From NCBI GenBank assembly GCA_043228905.1, contig JBHGNT010000010.1, positions 1,364,001-1,428,000 of the forward strand: 64,000 nt of DNA. Direction: 5' to 3'. A program made the position numbers and the translations under genes. Position 1 is the stretch's first letter, and every line of letters begins with the position of its first letter. The notes below the pieces were generated by a model. The model was not told the origin of the DNA, searched no databases, and worked only from the letters and a program-made list of their open reading frames with translations. The DNA comes from Azolla caroliniana (Eukaryota; Polypodiophyta). Of this stretch, positions 36,095 through 46,694 are shown in pieces.

Positions 36095-36185
36095 TTGACT
36101 AGACCTAAGATAGCTTATGTATAGTTATTCACATTCCATAGTTTAAGTGATTGACTAGACCTAAGGTAGCTCATGTATAATTCAC
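36095..36185. repeat. 56-bp tandem duplication
   Basis: TTGACTAGACCTAAGATAGCTTATGTATA at 36095 recurs at 36151 as TTGACTAGACCTAAGGTAGC with few changes. Confidence 0.8.
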
Positions 36186-37076
36186 ACCATTAGTTTATTT
36201 ACATACCAATATCATGGCTCAAGGACCACGATTCAACTTTGTTTGAGGATACTCCTTTTCATAGTTGTGCAATACCCATGTGCACTTGTCTTGTTGGGAG
36301 TTAAAGTTCTGTGTCACTATTTACGTTTGGTGAGGAAGTTATATGCTAAATTAACTTACTTTTTATGTTTGACATGCTTCAATTTAGAGTTAAATAATAG
36401 CGCTAATATAGTTATGCAAACATATGCATGAAGATTCAAGGATTGTTGAGTTATAACCACCCATGCATTGAGATAGATAGAAAAGTTTGTGCTCATGAAC
36501 ACTACTAGACAATTGTCGTTACTTGCACATGTAAGACATTTAAATGCTTAATATTGATTACAAATGCATTCATATTCTAAAATTTTAGGATTTCTTAATT
36601 TCCATGTAAGACAATTTCTTTGGGATTTCCGTTACATTGTCATGTCAAAAGATAATATTTGTGTCTTATGAATACAAGCTACTAAGTTTTGAAGAGTTCA
36701 TTGGAATGGAATGTGGTGCAAATATAAAATTATGTTGTATAGAGTTGAAAGACCATCTATGATATGCCTTTTAGGGCTTTTAAATGTAGTTGAATCATTT
36801 TCTTCCATAAAATTTTACTTGGCAGGTTTACTCAAAGCACATGCAAAATTGGTAGAGTTTCCCATTGTATTTACACCAAAAGTTGGAAGTGATGATTAAA
36901 ATATATAATCTCGAAATCAAATGGCATTAAGAAAAGGACAACTTAAATGTATTGTAAAGACCAACAAAATACAATTATATTCATCAATGTGTCAATCTTC
37001 CTTATATGCGGCATAAGTTGGTTTTGATCAAATACCTCTTATGGAACATCACATATTTCATGCAATTAAATACATT

Positions 37077-37236
37077 TGTGATATAGTAAGTAATCCATCC
37101 ATAAATATGAATTCGTGTGACACAATTGGTTTTGTGATTAGAAATAAATGTGGTGTATGATATAGTAGGTAATCCATGAACATATATTAATTCGATGACA
37201 CATTGGTTTTGTGATTAGAAATAAATGTGGTGTATA
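37077..37236. repeat. 80-bp tandem duplication
   Basis: Two units (37077-37157 and 37158-37236) each start TGATATAGTA and end GAAATAAATGTGGTGTA. Confidence 0.85.
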
Positions 37237-37638
37237 AATGCACTATTCTAGCGTAGGTAGACAAATTGTGAATATTCATACAACTATAATGGCACAAATA
37301 ATATGAACTTATGTGTTTATCATTACGTCTTCTTTCATTGTTCCTCTTGCATGTGTTTGTCTTGTTTCCTTGTTTTTATCTCTTAGGTACAATGAGTAGA
37401 GAAAAGCATATAGCTTTAAATCTAAATCAACAATGTAAGAAGAACATGTAAATGTCAAGGTGGGGACCACTGGAGTTGGGTTGTCAAAGTTGTTGTACAG
37501 ATAACATTTGAATGAGCTTGTGTGACTCTTGTTCAATAGAATATATATGACTACATGAAGTTCATGTTATAAACGAAGTTGAGCAAGTTGGATTTACATG
37601 GTAATGTACCTTATGATCAAAGCCCAATTACGAATTGC

Positions 37639-38050
37639 TGAGAGATGAGCTCAACATGGGCCAAATCGGCTGAAGAAGCTGAGAGCCGGATCGGTTGGAG
37701 ACCGATCGGCTAAATAAGCCGAAAGCCGAATCAACTGGCCGTTAAAGGTCTATATTCCTATTTTAGTAATAGGAATATTATAGGCTATTAGTGTCAGGCT
37801 CATTTATGAGCATTGAAGTACTTGTCAATACTGCTGTCAGTCCTTTTGGAGACTTGCATAAAAAGTGCTCACTGAGCACATTGTATGCATAGAGTGTTCA
37901 TTATTTTGAATCTAAGTTTGTTGTTTGCGCTCTCTGTCTCTATCTCTCTCTCTCACCATTCTTTGTGTTTACCTAATCGTCGAATTTCCGAATAACGGAC
38001 TGTGTACTCCGTGTCTTTCGCTTACGCTTTCGCACACACATTCTTTTACA
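37639..38050 (+). repeat. 5' LTR of Copia C
   Basis: TGAGAGATGAGCTCAACATGG to TTCTTTTACA. It shares blocks with the LTR at 58152-58597: AGGCTCATTTATGA, AAAGTGCTCACTGAGCAC, CTTTTACA. A TATA-like CATAAAAAG lies near 37857. Confidence 0.8.
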
Positions 38051-38062
38051 TGGTATCAGAGC
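38051..38062 (+). promoter_or_regulatory. Primer-binding site (initiator tRNA-Met)
   Basis: TGGTATCAGAGC directly follows the LTR. Confidence 0.9.
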
Positions 38063-38156
38063 GCAATGGTTGAGAATCCTCTGCAACCGACTGAAAAAGA
38101 AAAGCAAACAAGACAGAGACAAGTTCTTCGTTTTCCGGAAAAGAAAGGACAGGAAC

Positions 38157-38980
38157 ATGGACAGTGGAATGGGAAGCTCACTTCCGACAGAAAAGCTTGA
38201 TAGGAGCAACTATGCACCTTGGTCCTACAAGATGCACCAGTACATGCTTGGGCACGGTTACTGAAGTTACATGGAAGGAGCAAATGAAACATCACCGGAT
38301 GTGACACACAGAGATTTCACGGCTTGGGAACAAGCAGCAAACATAATTCTTTACAACTTTGCATCATGTGTGAGTGACCAACTATTGAGCTACATCCGGG
38401 ATGCGAAAATGTCGAAGGATGCTTGGGTAAATCTGAAGAAGATTTTTGCTGCAAGCACCATAGTTAGAAAGCTACAACTCAGACAAGAGTTGAGCAACAT
38501 CCGACAGGGGGATATGTCGATGGCTGACTATACCTCCAAGATCAAGGAGATCTGCAACTCACTCGAGTTTGTCAACGTCACTGTTGAAGAAGACGAGATG
38601 GCGAACGTCTGCCTCGGTGTGTTTGCATCAAAGTTCAGAGCATTCCGAATGACAGTCTGCGTGACGGAGAATATGCCTTCGTTTTTTGAGCTACAATAGA
38701 TCTTGCTCGTAGAAGAAAACCAGTCGGGTGTGTCAATGAGCACACACACCGACAACAAGATGTTGTACACGAAGGCAAATCGACCCCATAGTCGTGGTGG
38801 ATGAGGCGGATTGGCACGCAATGGAGGTGGCCGACAGGAACAGAACCAGAGGCATAATAGAAATGCCGACAGTAGTTCCGAACCCTCCATGAGTAGGGGG
38901 AGTCAAGGCGGTGCCGGAAGTCGGCAAGGAAAAACCGCGACAAACTGCTGGTACTGTGATCGAAAGGGCCAAAAAAGAGC
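38157..38980 (+). pseudogene. Copia C gag
   Basis: From ATG 38157: LPTEKLDRSNYAPWSYKMH, a stop at 38262, then an open UBN2 body 38271-38699 (WVNLKKIFAASTIVRKLQLR, SNIRQGDMSMADYTSKI). The zinc knuckle is broken after CWYCDRKGQK (about 38946). Confidence 0.8.
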
Positions 38981-39109
38981 GATTGTGGGAAAAAGCGAGC
39001 CGATTCGGACAGAGCCGGATCGAGCCGAGGTATCGCAGATAAGCGTCAAAGATCGCAATACGTTGAAGGCTCAGGGCGAGCCGAAACGGGTCCTATTTTT
39101 GTAATGAAG

Positions 39110-40310
39110 CACAAAGCCAACTCGATGGCGGTGAACACCTCAAGGTCAAACGAGGTGTGGTATGTGGATTCAGGCGCATAGAACCACATGACAAATCACA
39201 AGGAGTGGTTCTCGACTCTTGAAAAGTCAGAGCAACCAAGGGTCATCGAAACTGGCGATGACACCCCTCACCCCATCGAACACATCGGAGATGTACCTTT
39301 GAGCCATGTTGACTAGAGAGCAATCATGAGGAATGTCTTGCATGTGTCGACAATCACCAAGAACCTGGTGTCGGTTGGACAAATTGTCGACCAGGGCATG
39401 CAAGTTTGGTTTATTCACCTTGGGTGCTTCATCATAGAAGAAAGCAAGATCATTGCGCAAAGGCACTGCTATGTTCGTCAAAGGGAAAAAATTCCAATTA
39501 CAGATCGACTTATGGCACAAGCGGTTCAGCCACGTCAACTTCTTGCAGCTTCGGGAAATGCAGACGAAGAACATCGTTTTCGGCTTGCCAAAATTCAGTG
39601 GCCGAAAGGGCCAAGTTTGCGAGGTCTTCCAGTTAGGGAAGCATCACCAACTTCCATTCCCCAACGAGCGAAATCAAAGCCGAAATAAGCTCGATTTAAT
39701 CCATTCGCATGTGTAGGGACCGGTATAGAACTTGAGCATCGGAGGGAGCCAATATTTCGTGATTTTCATCGATGACTTCACTCAGCATACCTGGGCATGC
39801 CTAATCGAGAAGAAGAGTGAAGTCTTCTCCTATTTTTTGAAGGTGAAGAGCCTTGCTGAACGAGAGACAAGCCAAAAGATCAGATACCTTAGGACTGAAG
39901 GCGGAAAGGAGTACTTTTCTGACCAATTCTCTAGTTATCTACAAAAGGAAAGAATTCAACGCGAATTCTCCTACAAATACATGCCGCAGTAGAAAGGTGT
40001 GGCTGAGTGGAAGAATCAGACAATCGAAGAAGCAACCAGGGAAATGCTCGAGGAGAAGCATATGCCAAAATTTTACTGGGCCGAAGTAGTCAGGATGGTT
40101 GTATACCTACAAAATCAGACATCTGCAAATGGAGGAGTGTCACCACATGAGTTGTACTTCTGGAAGAAGCCAAAATTGGCACACTTGAGGGTGCCGAAGG
40201 AGAAGCGAAGGAAGTTAGACGCTAAAGCTGAGAAATGTATCTTGGTCGGCTACTCGAATGAGCAGGTCCGAGTAAGTCGAGATGTTGTATTCGATGAGTC
40301 AACTTCATAG
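39110..40310 (+). pseudogene. Copia C protease and integrase
   Basis: Protease VWYVDSGA-stop-NHMT near 39160. Integrase zinc region 39490-39640, then IHSHV-stop-GP, where the first catalytic Asp is His. FIDDFTQHTW and LRTEGGKEYF follow, the second Asp being Glu, and VAEWKNQ keeps the last Glu. Dead by substitutions and stops. Confidence 0.75.
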
Positions 40311-41614
40311 TACTTGCCTCCACCTCCAACCCCTCTTAACTCCATTCCAAATTCTGAGGATGAGATGCCCCTGGATGAAGAAGAAATCAGAACTCTAGAA
40401 GAGAATCCAATCTCATTTCGGCCAAGTGGGCCGAATGAGGGCTGAGTTTGAATGAACAATCGGATGTAGAGCTGGCGAGTAGTGGAGACTCTGTTGTGCA
40501 GTCTCCGTGCCAGAAACCGAGGAGATGGTTCACGTGCAAGGCAAAAGGGAAGATGAAGATGCCAGAATATGGCATAGAGGCTAGTGCATCGAATCTGAAT
40601 GAATCCAACATGGCCAGGAATGAAGAAGAACATCTGGAAACGAGCTCGGAGTTAGCCAAGAGGGCCTTGAAATTGACAAACTAGACGTTGCGCCGATCCG
40701 TCCCCTAGAAGAACCCCTTAATTCGGTATGGATACAATGATTTTATGGCGCATCATTATGCGTATATGTCGAAGGTGGCGGAAGGGCGTAAGCTGGAGAG
40801 CTACACAAAAGCAACAAAGGTCGTGAATTGGCGTGCTGCTATGGAGGAAGAGATGTGAGCATTGGCAAAAAACGAGACTTGGGACTAGTTGACGCACCCA
40901 CGGGTGTGAAGCCGATTGGATGCAGGTGGGTTTACAAGGTCAAGTACAACGCCGACGACTCTGTCAACCGATACAAGGCTCGATTTTTCCATTATGATGA
41001 GACATTCACACTAGTCGATGAAGACTGTCTATGTGTTGCTAGTCGTCGCCATGGCAAAGGAGTGGCACTTACATAAGATGGATGTAAAAAATGCGTTCCT
41101 ACAAGGCGAGTTTCAGGAACATGTGTACATCGGCAGTTTGTCAACCGAAGAAGTCCCTTTACGGCTTGATGCAAGCCCCGCATGCTTGGAATGCAAAAAT
41201 CATGTAGAGGTTGCGTAGGATGGGGTTTGCTCCATCAAAGTCAGACTCTTCATTTTTCATTCGGCAAAGTCGGACCGGACTGATAAGCATATTGCTATAT
41301 GTCGATGATTTAATCATCACCGGTGCCGATCTCAAAGAAATCAGCCAAGTCAAGGTTGAAGTAGCCACATCACTCAAAATGAAGGACTTTGGAAACCTTG
41401 ATTACTTCCTTGGGATCGAAGTGATCCACAACCCCGAAGGCATATTGATTAGAAAATGTCATTATGTGCTGAATATGCTCTTCAAGTTCGCAATGAAGGA
41501 TTGTAAATCCGTCCCAAATATGAAGCTTCGCCCTTAATCTAGGAAGGTGTGCGAGCCGACACGGTTCTGACAGATAGTAGGAAGCCTCATTTACTTGACC
41601 ATCACTCGGCCGTG
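40310..41614 (+). pseudogene. Copia C linker and reverse transcriptase, truncated
   Basis: The linker breaks after SFRPSGPNE. RT pieces read GCRWVYKVKYNADDSVNRYKA, then a deletion to [36 protein letters not shown] near 41300 and LDYFLGIEVI. The element stops at about 41614. Confidence 0.75.
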
Positions 41615-41904
41615 TCACGGACACACCAACCATGGACTACGAAGGACCATGGATGACGAGGCTACAACCGATAACTAGAACTGGAAGTGATGAGGCTAGG
41701 AACTCTAGAAGTTATGAGCCACAAGACTATGAATATAGGAAGCTAAGGTTAACTAGAAAGCATGAAGACAAATATGAAGATCAAGAAGACAATATGACAT
41801 GGAACAAGAATACTATATTGATGTTTCAATGACTGGTGTTAAATCCCTTGAAAGGGACCAAGGAGGTTACAAGTATTTATATTGTGAGCTGAAGTACATG
41901 CATT

Positions 41905-41965
41905 AGAATATTCTAGAGAATATTTTGGAGAATATTCTAGAAGTTTCTAGATCTTGAATATATAA
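41905..41965 (+). promoter_or_regulatory. Heat-shock element array next to a TATA box
   Basis: 41930-41951 reads GAAtaTTCtaGAAgtTTCtaGA (core spelled in alternating units), a perfect alternating GAA/TTC array with two-base spacers. A weaker array, GAAtaTTCtaGAG, is at 41906. TATATAA follows at 41959-41965. Heat-shock factor trimers bind such arrays. Confidence 0.6.
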
Positions 41966-42044
41966 TCTACGAAGATATACATAATATGACCATGTATTTG
42001 AATGTGTTAGTTACAACATAACACTTGTCTATAATACACGAGGT

Positions 42045-42061
42045 CAAGAGTTCGAATCTTG
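42045..42061 (+). other. tRNA T-arm-like / B-box motif
   Basis: CAAGA-GTTCGAA-TCTTG forms a perfect 5-bp stem with a 7-base loop and contains a Pol III B box. No complete tRNA fold surrounds it, so it is probably a SINE or tRNA-derived fragment. Confidence 0.4.
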
Positions 42062-42071
42062 ACATAACCGT

Positions 42072-42698
42072 TGTCATGAAGAAAACCGTCCACAAGCGGA
42101 ATCGGTGCACCGGAGCATAGGAACCGGCTCTTCATGCACGTACACCTTGTGTTGTACATAGGAGAGAATTAGGGACATGGGAGATCCTAGGTAGGTAGGA
42201 AGTTAATAGGAAACGGCTCCCTTCTTGCCTATAAAAGGAGGGGGACGAGGAGGAGGAAGGGATCGCGGAGAGTCGAGGACGAAGTGCTGTCGGTTTGTGG
42301 GCGAAGGCTTCTCTCTCTCTCTGGCTCGCAAAATCCGTAGCTTCTTGCTGTGCAGGTTTCGGGAGGCTCGCGCTGCTTTGAGGAATGCCCGAGTGCTTCC
42401 GGCAGCACCTCCAACCTACTCTTTCCTTTCTGTGCGCTTACGAACAGGCATCGGCATCTGTTCGCCGGCCTGTTCGGTTGTAACCAACCTCCTGTTTTGT
42501 TGTTTGTCTTTGTTAATACATACATACATTCGTGTCTCTCTGTGTCGTTGTCCCACTCGCGTCTTTGTGTTGAAGGGCCGTGTCCCTGTGAATCTGCTCT
42601 CGCCCGTAGCGGGTCTTTTCTCCTTTCTCTCTTGCCCTTCGGTACAGGACCCCCGAGGTCCCGCCTCATTCCACGCATCCGCGAGGAATACCTTGACA
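42072..42698 (+). repeat. LTR of family Y, copy 1
   Basis: Starts TGTCATGAAGAAAACCG and ends GAATACCTTGACA. A TATAAAAGG box is at 42231. The last 50 bp (CCCGAGGTCCCGCC...) parallel the ends of copies 2 and 3. The long frames on both strands here have no protein motifs. Confidence 0.65.
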
Positions 42699-43074
42699 CC
42701 GTTGTCGTGTTGGTGACTTTACAACCGCCTTTTCGAAAGCGTCATGGTGCAAGGATGAGCAGAAGTACAAAATAAAAATTGATTGATGACTGAGCGAATT
42801 CTCACCAGAAAAAGCAACATGAATGCACTAACGGGCGTGAGAAACCATGTGTTGTCCTCACTGGAGACACGAACCCCAACGAGCATGAGCGATCATGTGT
42901 GGCCCTATCCAGAGACTAGGTGAGCGACCATGTGCGGTCCTCACCGGAGACTGGAACACCAACGCACGTGACTGACTATGTGGTTCTCACTTGGAACTAG
43001 AACACAAACGAGAGTGAGCGACCAAGCGGTCCTCACTGAGAACTGGAACACGAACAGGTTGAGCGACCATGCGG
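42699..43074. repeat. Non-coding internal region with degenerate short repeats
   Basis: Between LTR Y1 and LTR Y2. Repeated phrases GAGCGACCATGTG, TCCTCACTGGAGA and ACTGGAACACGAAC occur about every 50 bp. No ORF or primer site was found. With both LTRs it forms a short non-autonomous element. Confidence 0.6.
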
Positions 43075-43188
43075 TGTCTTGAAGATTTTCGGAAACAGTG
43101 TGAAAATCGAGTGGAACGAGGGAAATCGAGAAGATGCAATATGCACATGTATGAAAGGAGTGATGGTTAGATGTGTATGTTAACACAT
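43075..43188 (+). repeat. LTR of family Y, copy 2, 5' part
   Basis: TGTCTTGAAGATTTTCGG onward matches copies 3 and 4. It is cut at 43188 by Copia insertion and continues at 49245. Confidence 0.8.
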
Positions 43189-43223
43189 TGTAAAAGATTG
43201 CTTGCGGAAGCGTTAGAAAGAAC

Positions 43224-43303
<80 letters not shown>

Positions 43304-43668
43304 GCGGGAGAGACACAGAGAGAGAGAGAGCAAGACATACTATTTTTCAAAATTATATGAATACTCTGTGCTCTGTATCTACAACGCGCTCATCAACGCT
43401 ATTTATACAAGTCCACATGGGACTGTTAGAAGTACGGTGTACTTCAATGCTCACACGAGCATCTGACACTAACTACGAGACTATAACTGCCTAGTAGTCT
43501 AACCTATACTAGGCTTCCGGTTACGGATTGGATCCGGCACACCGGCTCCCCAACTCACCGGTCCTTATTGCTTACCGGCTTGGTTGCTCAGCAGCATACC
43601 GATTCATCTCGCTTACCGGCTCAGGCTTATTCAGCCAATCCGGCTCCGGTTGAGCTTGCCGCTCAACA
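43189..43668 (-). repeat. 3' LTR of Copia 43189
   Basis: Plus-strand TGTAAAAGATTGC to GCCGCTCAACA. It contains a long GA run (43231-43300), longer than in the other LTR. Confidence 0.95.
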
Positions 43669-43980
43669 CTCCCCCTCAAGCTCAACCTGAGGTAGGGTCG
43701 TAGTGTCAACCTCTGTGGCAGCCGGTTCTTCCAACCAACTTCTCTTGGCGTCGCTTCGCCTTGCTCACGCTCCTTGTCCGGTCCGGTCCCGTTTGCCGCG
43801 ACCCGTTTGGTTCTGCGCACCTCGACCTTCGGTATGTCTGCTCAATAGGCCCATCTCAGCTCCTTCGCTGCTATGACTCCGGCGCTTGCCGATCCGTCGG
43901 TTCCACCGCGATGGCATCGACTTCCGCTGCGTCCGTGTCTCCTTGGCCTCTCGTTGATCCGACTCATTCGGATCCATTTG

Positions 43981-44889
43981 TTAATCCGAATCGGCTGTCT
44001 CCGACTCGTTCCAGCTCTTGTCCGAATCGGTGTCCTCCGATTCGATTTTCGGCTTTAGGCCTCTCACCACATCGGACCATGTCCAGGTCTTGGCCTTCTC
44101 CATGCTTCCCTTGGCTTCTTCAGCGGGTTCACCAAAGTCGAATTCTTCATTCGACACCGCATCATGGCCATTACGATCGTGATGACCTCCGCATAGCATG
44201 TACTTCTCTTCCTGAGTGTACACTTCTTCTTCACAGCCGCTCACTCCGACCTGTTTGGATGTGCCAACTTCCTTCATCGACTCGGCTTCATTTTTCTTCT
44301 TGTCTCCACCTTTACCGGTTCTTCTCTTACCTACGGGTTCAATAGTTTTTTTGCCTTTGCCCATTTCGGTAGTGTCTTTGCCCTTGCGTCTCCCCCTCAA
44401 GTGTGGCACGTCGAGATGCTGAACACCAAGCATTTCGGTAAAGTGCTGCAACTTGTCCGACCCGAGCGGCTTGGTGAAGATGTCGGCAACGTGCCGATCC
44501 GTGTGAACATACCGTAGTTCAACTTCACCGCTCAAGACCTGCTCACACACGAAGTGATAATGCACTTCTATGTGCTTTGTGCGAGCATGGAACACAGGGT
44601 TCTTGGCGAGTTGCATGATGCTGAGGTTATCGCAGTAGATCAGGATCAGGGTCGGTAACTCGATCCACAGGTCTTGTAGTAGTCGTCGAAGCCAAATGGC
44701 TTCGCAGGTGGCAACGGTCACGCCCCGGTATTCAACCTCAATGCTGGACCTCAATGCTGGATAGAGCCATTGTTGGCTGCTTTTTGCTGCTCCACGCAAC
44801 AGCCACGCTCCCAAGAGAAAACATAAAGCCGGAAGTTGAGCGACGATCCGTTGCATCGCCAACCCAGTCGGCATCCGTGTAGCCAACAA
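43981..44889 (-). pseudogene. RNase H with long charged C-terminal tail
   Basis: After a frame shift the RNase H continues SSIEVEYRGVTVATCEAIWL, CDNLSIMQLAKNP, ARTKHIEVHYHFV and VADIFTKPLGSDKL. Copia proteins usually end soon after this. Here about 150 more residues follow: Lys/Glu-rich, with SNEEFDFGEPAEEAKGS and a DSDKSWNESETADSD end. A related tail exists in Copia D (57600-58020). The first 50 codons of this frame lie upstream of the shift and are not RNase H. Confidence 0.75.
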
Positions 44890-46300
44890 GCTCTTCGGTT
44901 ATACCTTGCCGGTATAAGAGCCCCTGGTCCTTAGTGCCGCTTACATACCTCAGTATTCGTTCCTCGCACTGAAGGTGCTCCACGGTCGACTTCTGCATGA
45001 ATTGGCTTACCACTCTGACCATATAGCTAATGTTGGGTTGGGTGATGGTCAAGTAGATTAGGCTTCCGACTATTTGTCGAAACCTTTTCTCATCGCAGGC
45101 TGGTCCGGAGTTGGGACGGATCTTCTGATTCCGGTCCAGGGGTGTGGAGATAGCTCGGCATTCCGTCATGCCGAACTTGTACAGTATATTCAACACATAA
45201 TGGCGTTGAGAAAGCATTATGCCGTCGGGGGTGCGGATCACCTTGATCCCCAAAAAATAATGAAGGTCCCCCAAGTCCTTCATATCGAATGCGTCTGACA
45301 ACTGGGACTTGACGCGGTTGATTTCCGGAAGATTTGGGCTAGTGATGACTAAATCATCAACATAGAGTAAGATACATACCGGACCGTTTGAGCCTTGACA
45401 GATGAATAGGGAAGAGTCCGACTTAGAGGCAACAAACCCCATCTTTCGTAACCGGTGCGTGATCTTAGCATTCCAAGCACGAGGGGCTTGCTTCAAGCCA
45501 TACAACGACTTCCTCAGCCGGCATACCGCCGACTTGTTCACCTCCGACTGAAATCTTGGGGGCTGAGTCATAAAGACTTCTTCTTCAAGATCTCCTTGAA
45601 GGAAGGCATTCTTCACATCCATCTGATGAAGATGCCACCCCCTTGCCGCAGCAACCGCCAGTACCACACGAACCGTCGTCATCTTCGCTACAGGAGTGAA
45701 GGTCTCGTCGTAGTCGATTCCGTGGGTCTGCGCATATCCCTTCGCCACTAACCGGGCCTTGTACCAGTTAATGGTACCGTCAGCATTGTACTTTACCTTG
45801 TACACCCACTTGCATCCGATCGGTTTATAGTGACGGGGAGAGTCAACCAGGTCCCAAGTTCCGTTGGCATCTAGTGCCCGCATTTCTTCCTCCATAGCGG
45901 CACGCCAAATTGCGTCCTTTACCGCTTCTGTGTAGCTCTCCGGCTCACGCACTTCCGCGACCTTGGTCATGTACGCATAATGATCCACCATGTACTCGTT
46001 ATACCCGTACTGTTTAACGGGATCCTTTTGGCGGGTGGACCGGCGTAACTGACCGTTACCCGGTATGAGACCCTTCTTGGCCGGTTCAGTCTTCGTTCCC
46101 GAAGATCTGCCTATGTCCTTGCCGAAGTTAGGTACGCACCAATCCGACTCATCATTGCCGGTCTCGAATTCCGGCATCTTCTGCTTCCCTTTCTCTTTGC
46201 GTGTGAACCGTCTCCTCGGTTCCTTGTGCGGGGAGAGCACGACAGAGTCTCCACTACTCGCCATCTCATCACCTAACTGGTTGGACTGATCCAGTCTCAT
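44738..46300 (-). CDS. Copia reverse transcriptase (open frame)
   Basis: 520 codons. Motifs in order: [61 protein letters not shown], the catalytic ILLYVDDLVIT (about 45350), and MKDLGDLHYFLGI. The RNase H start is LVGYTDADWVGD. The frame ends early at LSSIEVQH because of a 13-bp tandem duplication (about 44740-44765). RT motifs look intact. It would copy element RNA into DNA in the particle. Confidence 0.85.
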   Translation of the reverse strand: MRLDQSNQLGDEMASSGDSVVLSPHKEPRRRFTRKEKGKQKMPEFETGNDESDWCVPNFGKDIGRSSGTKTEPAKKGLIPGNGQLRRSTRQKDPVKQYGYNEYMVDHYAYMTKVAEVREPESYTEAVKDAIWRAAMEEEMRALDANGTWDLVDSPRHYKPIGCKWVYKVKYNADGTINWYKARLVAKGYAQTHGIDYDETFTPVAKMTTVRVVLAVAAARGWHLHQMDVKNAFLQGDLEEEVFMTQPPRFQSEVNKSAVCRLRKSLYGLKQAPRAWNAKITHRLRKMGFVASKSDSSLFICQGSNGPVCILLYVDDLVITSPNLPEINRVKSQLSDAFDMKDLGDLHYFLGIKVIRTPDGIMLSQRHYVLNILYKFGMTECRAISTPLDRNQKIRPNSGPACDEKRFRQIVGSLIYLTITQPNISYMVRVVSQFMQKSTVEHLQCEERILRYVSGTKDQGLLYRQGITEELVGYTDADWVGDATDRRSTSGFMFSLGSVAVAWSSKKQPTMALSSIEVQH

Positions 46301-46676
46301 TCGGTCCGCTTAACCGGAATGATTCCGGACTCTCATCTTGAGTCCTGGCTTCATCTTTCTCTACCTGGGCCGGTTCAGGCTCACTAGCCCCATCCTCTGA
46401 CATCGGGTCGGGATTGGAGGTCGGAGTTGGTAAGGAATACCACGATGCCGATTCATCAAACTCGACATCTCGGCTGACTCGAACCTGCTTCGTCCGGGGG
46501 TTATAACACTTATACCCCTTTTGCTCTTGAGCATAGCCGACTAGGATGCATTTTTCCGATTTTGCATCCAGCTTTCTCCGCTTCTCATCCGGCACATGTA
46601 CATACGCTATGCTGCCGAATATCCGGAGGTGTCTCAAATTCGGCTTGCGCCCGAAATACAGCTCGTGAGTTGACAC
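46269..46676 (-). pseudogene. Copia integrase C-terminal part and linker
   Basis: HELYFGRKPNLRHLRIFGSI, RRKLDAKSEKCILVGY and VSRDVEFDES are the usual end of Copia integrase. The linker closes SFRLSGPNETGSVQPVR and a stop; RT continues in the next frame. One stop (46695) separates it from the integrase core. Confidence 0.8.
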
Positions 46677-46694
46677 CTTGTCCCCGATCCGGTT

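Larger units (their letters stand above)
34050..37638. other. AT-rich intergenic DNA
   Basis: No gene or transposon is recognised. Small open frames lack motifs and start context. Two tandem duplications are listed separately. Confidence 0.5.
37639..41614 (+). mobile_element. Ty1/Copia retrotransposon C, 3'-truncated
   Basis: LTR, primer site, gag, protease, integrase and RT are in Copia order. It ends abruptly inside RT after LIYLTITRP near 41614, with no RNase H or 3' LTR. Proteins are close to those of the elements at 43189-49244 and 55689-58597. Many stops are present. Confidence 0.85.
41615..42071. other. Unassigned stretch between Copia C and LTR Y1
   Basis: Foreign to Copia C. It contains a 66-codon polar plus frame (41632-41832) without a known motif, a heat-shock element, a TATA box and a tRNA-like T-arm. 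It may be the remains of another LTR. Confidence 0.4.

Noticed and set aside
42225-42775. Three overlapping frames of 140-163 codons on both strands
   Set aside because: They lie in LTR Y1, have no motifs, and reflect GC-rich sequence with few stops.
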